Assembly: GCA_022710245.1 (NCBI GenBank)
Contig: JAKLHH010000562.1
Span: 1-5,713, forward strand
Length of the DNA stretch: 5,713 nt
Direction: 5' to 3'
DNA from: Myxococcota bacterium
GTDB lineage: Bacteria > Myxococcota > Polyangia > GCA-2747355 > JAKLHH01
Shown: positions 4,777 through 5,713 of the stretch, one piece after another
Position numbering within the stretch: the stretch's first letter is position 1
Layout: the number at the start of each line of letters is the position of its first letter
Made by a program: the position numbers and the translations under genes
The notes under the pieces: generated by a model
Databases searched by the model: none
What the model saw: the letters and a program-made list of their open reading frames with translations, nothing else
Told to the model about the DNA's origin: nothing

Positions 4777-5713
4777 TCAGCGCGCGCCGGCGATCGGCGC
4801 GAGCGCGGCGATCGCCTCGCGGCCTGCCGAGAGGAGCTCGGTGGAGGTCCCGCGCAGGAGCGGCATCCCCAGCCCCGCCACCACGTAGCCGAGGCGGCGA
4901 TGGCCCATCTGCTGCTCCGGTCCGTCGCCGCCCGGGTGCGCGACGCGATCGATCAGCTGCAGGAAGCGGTCCCGCGCGCCGCGCGCACGACCGACCGCCA
5001 GGTCGAGCTGGCTCAGGTGGAGCGCGACCAGCGCGGCGTCGGGCGGCTCGGGGGCGCCCGCGGCGACCTTCCAGAGGGGGTCCTTCGCGAGCAGCCGCTC
5101 GAGCTCCTTGGAGAGGAGCCCGGCGCGGCGGGCCTCGCGTTCGAGGAGCAGCTCGCCGAGGACCCAGCGCACGTTCATCATCAGCGCGTCGTGGTCGGCC
5201 GCGTTCTCGTCGTCGAGAGTGTTGACGACCAGCGTGCCGAGGCGGGAGAGCGCGCTGATCAGACTCGAGGAGCCGAGCTCGCCGACCCGCTTGCTGATCT
5301 TGAGCACCACCGAGGAGGGGCTGAAGGCGGCGCCGGCCACCGCCGCGAGCAGCGTGCCGAGCCCCTCGTGGCGTGCGCCGCCGAGGAGGTCGGCCGCGTG
5401 CACCGCGGGTCCCTCGGCCGGGACGGGCGTGCCGACCAGCTTGTGGTGCTCCTGCAGCGCCTCGCGGAGCTCGCTGCCGAGCCCGCTGGGGCTCAGCCCC
5501 GCAGCCGTCGCCCACTCCAGCGCGGGGAGCCCGGCGACGAGCAGGGAGAGCGCGTAAGGCTGGTGGATGCGCTCGGCCTCCTCGGGGGGCGCCGCGGGGA
5601 GCAGCCCCTTGGCGCCGCTCGCGGCCGCGGCGGCGAGGAGCGGGAACGGTCGCGCCGCGCGCTCGATGACCGCCGCCAGCCCGCGCCGCGCCTGGTCGAC
5701 GAGCTGCTGCTGA
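4777..5713 (-). CDS. Unrecognised helical protein (5' end outside window)
   Basis: The frame is open from the right edge (first complete codon 5712-5710) to the TGA at 4779-4777, giving the C-terminal 311 residues of a protein whose start is not visible. A GTG at 5403 lies in frame, but coding-like sequence continues well upstream of it, so it is not taken as the start. The sequence is rich in Ala, Leu, Arg and Glu and looks almost wholly alpha-helical, with stretches such as VVLKISKRVGELG, LMMNVRWVLGELLLEREARR and LHLSQLDLAVGRARGARDRF. There is no obvious catalytic motif, cysteine cluster, nucleotide-binding loop or strong transmembrane segment. I do not recognise a family. It is convergent with the zinc-ribbon gene, and its frame stays open past the stop through the repeat array. 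Coding status is supported by length and a protein-like composition that the other frames lack. Confidence 0.7.
   Translation of the reverse strand, partial: QQQLVDQARRGLAAVIERAARPFPLLAAAAASGAKGLLPAAPPEEAERIHQPYALSLLVAGLPALEWATAAGLSPSGLGSELREALQEHHKLVGTPVPAEGPAVHAADLLGGARHEGLGTLLAAVAGAAFSPSSVVLKISKRVGELGSSSLISALSRLGTLVVNTLDDENAADHDALMMNVRWVLGELLLEREARRAGLLSKELERLLAKDPLWKVAAGAPEPPDAALVALHLSQLDLAVGRARGARDRFLQLIDRVAHPGGDGPEQQMGHRRLGYVVAGLGMPLLRGTSTELLSAGREAIAALAPIAGAR

Overview
The window is very GC-rich DNA in which nearly every third codon position is G or C, so long spurious open frames occur on both strands. Gene density, the lipoprotein and secreted envelope proteins, and codon use suggest a high-GC Gram-negative bacterium, possibly Myxococcota or a related deltaproteobacterial lineage. 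That placement is an inference from composition and protein style; no marker gene is present.

Layout. (1) Positions 1-1475, minus strand: a lipoprotein whose 3' end lies outside the window. It joins a lytic-transglycosylase-like (SLT) N-terminal region, a well-conserved zinc amidase (Amidase_2/AmpD type) and a beta-rich C-terminal region. (2) Positions 1476-1689: a divergent intergenic region. (3) Positions 1690-4177, plus strand: a two-gene operon, with a secreted protein of 666 residues that has a polysaccharide-deacetylase-like central region, followed one base later by a GNAT N-acetyltransferase. (4) Positions 4285-4482, plus strand: a small zinc-ribbon-like protein with its own strong ribosome binding site and a possible promoter. 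(5) Positions 4483-4776: a convergent intergenic region dominated by a 42-bp tandem repeat with a degenerate first unit that carries an inverted repeat. (6) Positions 4777-5713, minus strand: the C-terminal 311 residues of an unrecognised helical protein that begins outside the window.

The left half has a cell-envelope theme: a peptidoglycan hydrolase lipoprotein divergent from a secreted deacetylase-like protein. No defence system, mobile element, CRISPR array or RNA gene is visible. The points most worth a second look are the SLT-amidase fusion, the atypical active-site motifs of the deacetylase-like protein, the three-cysteine mini zinc ribbon, and the 42-bp repeat array, which is open in the reading frames of both flanking genes.
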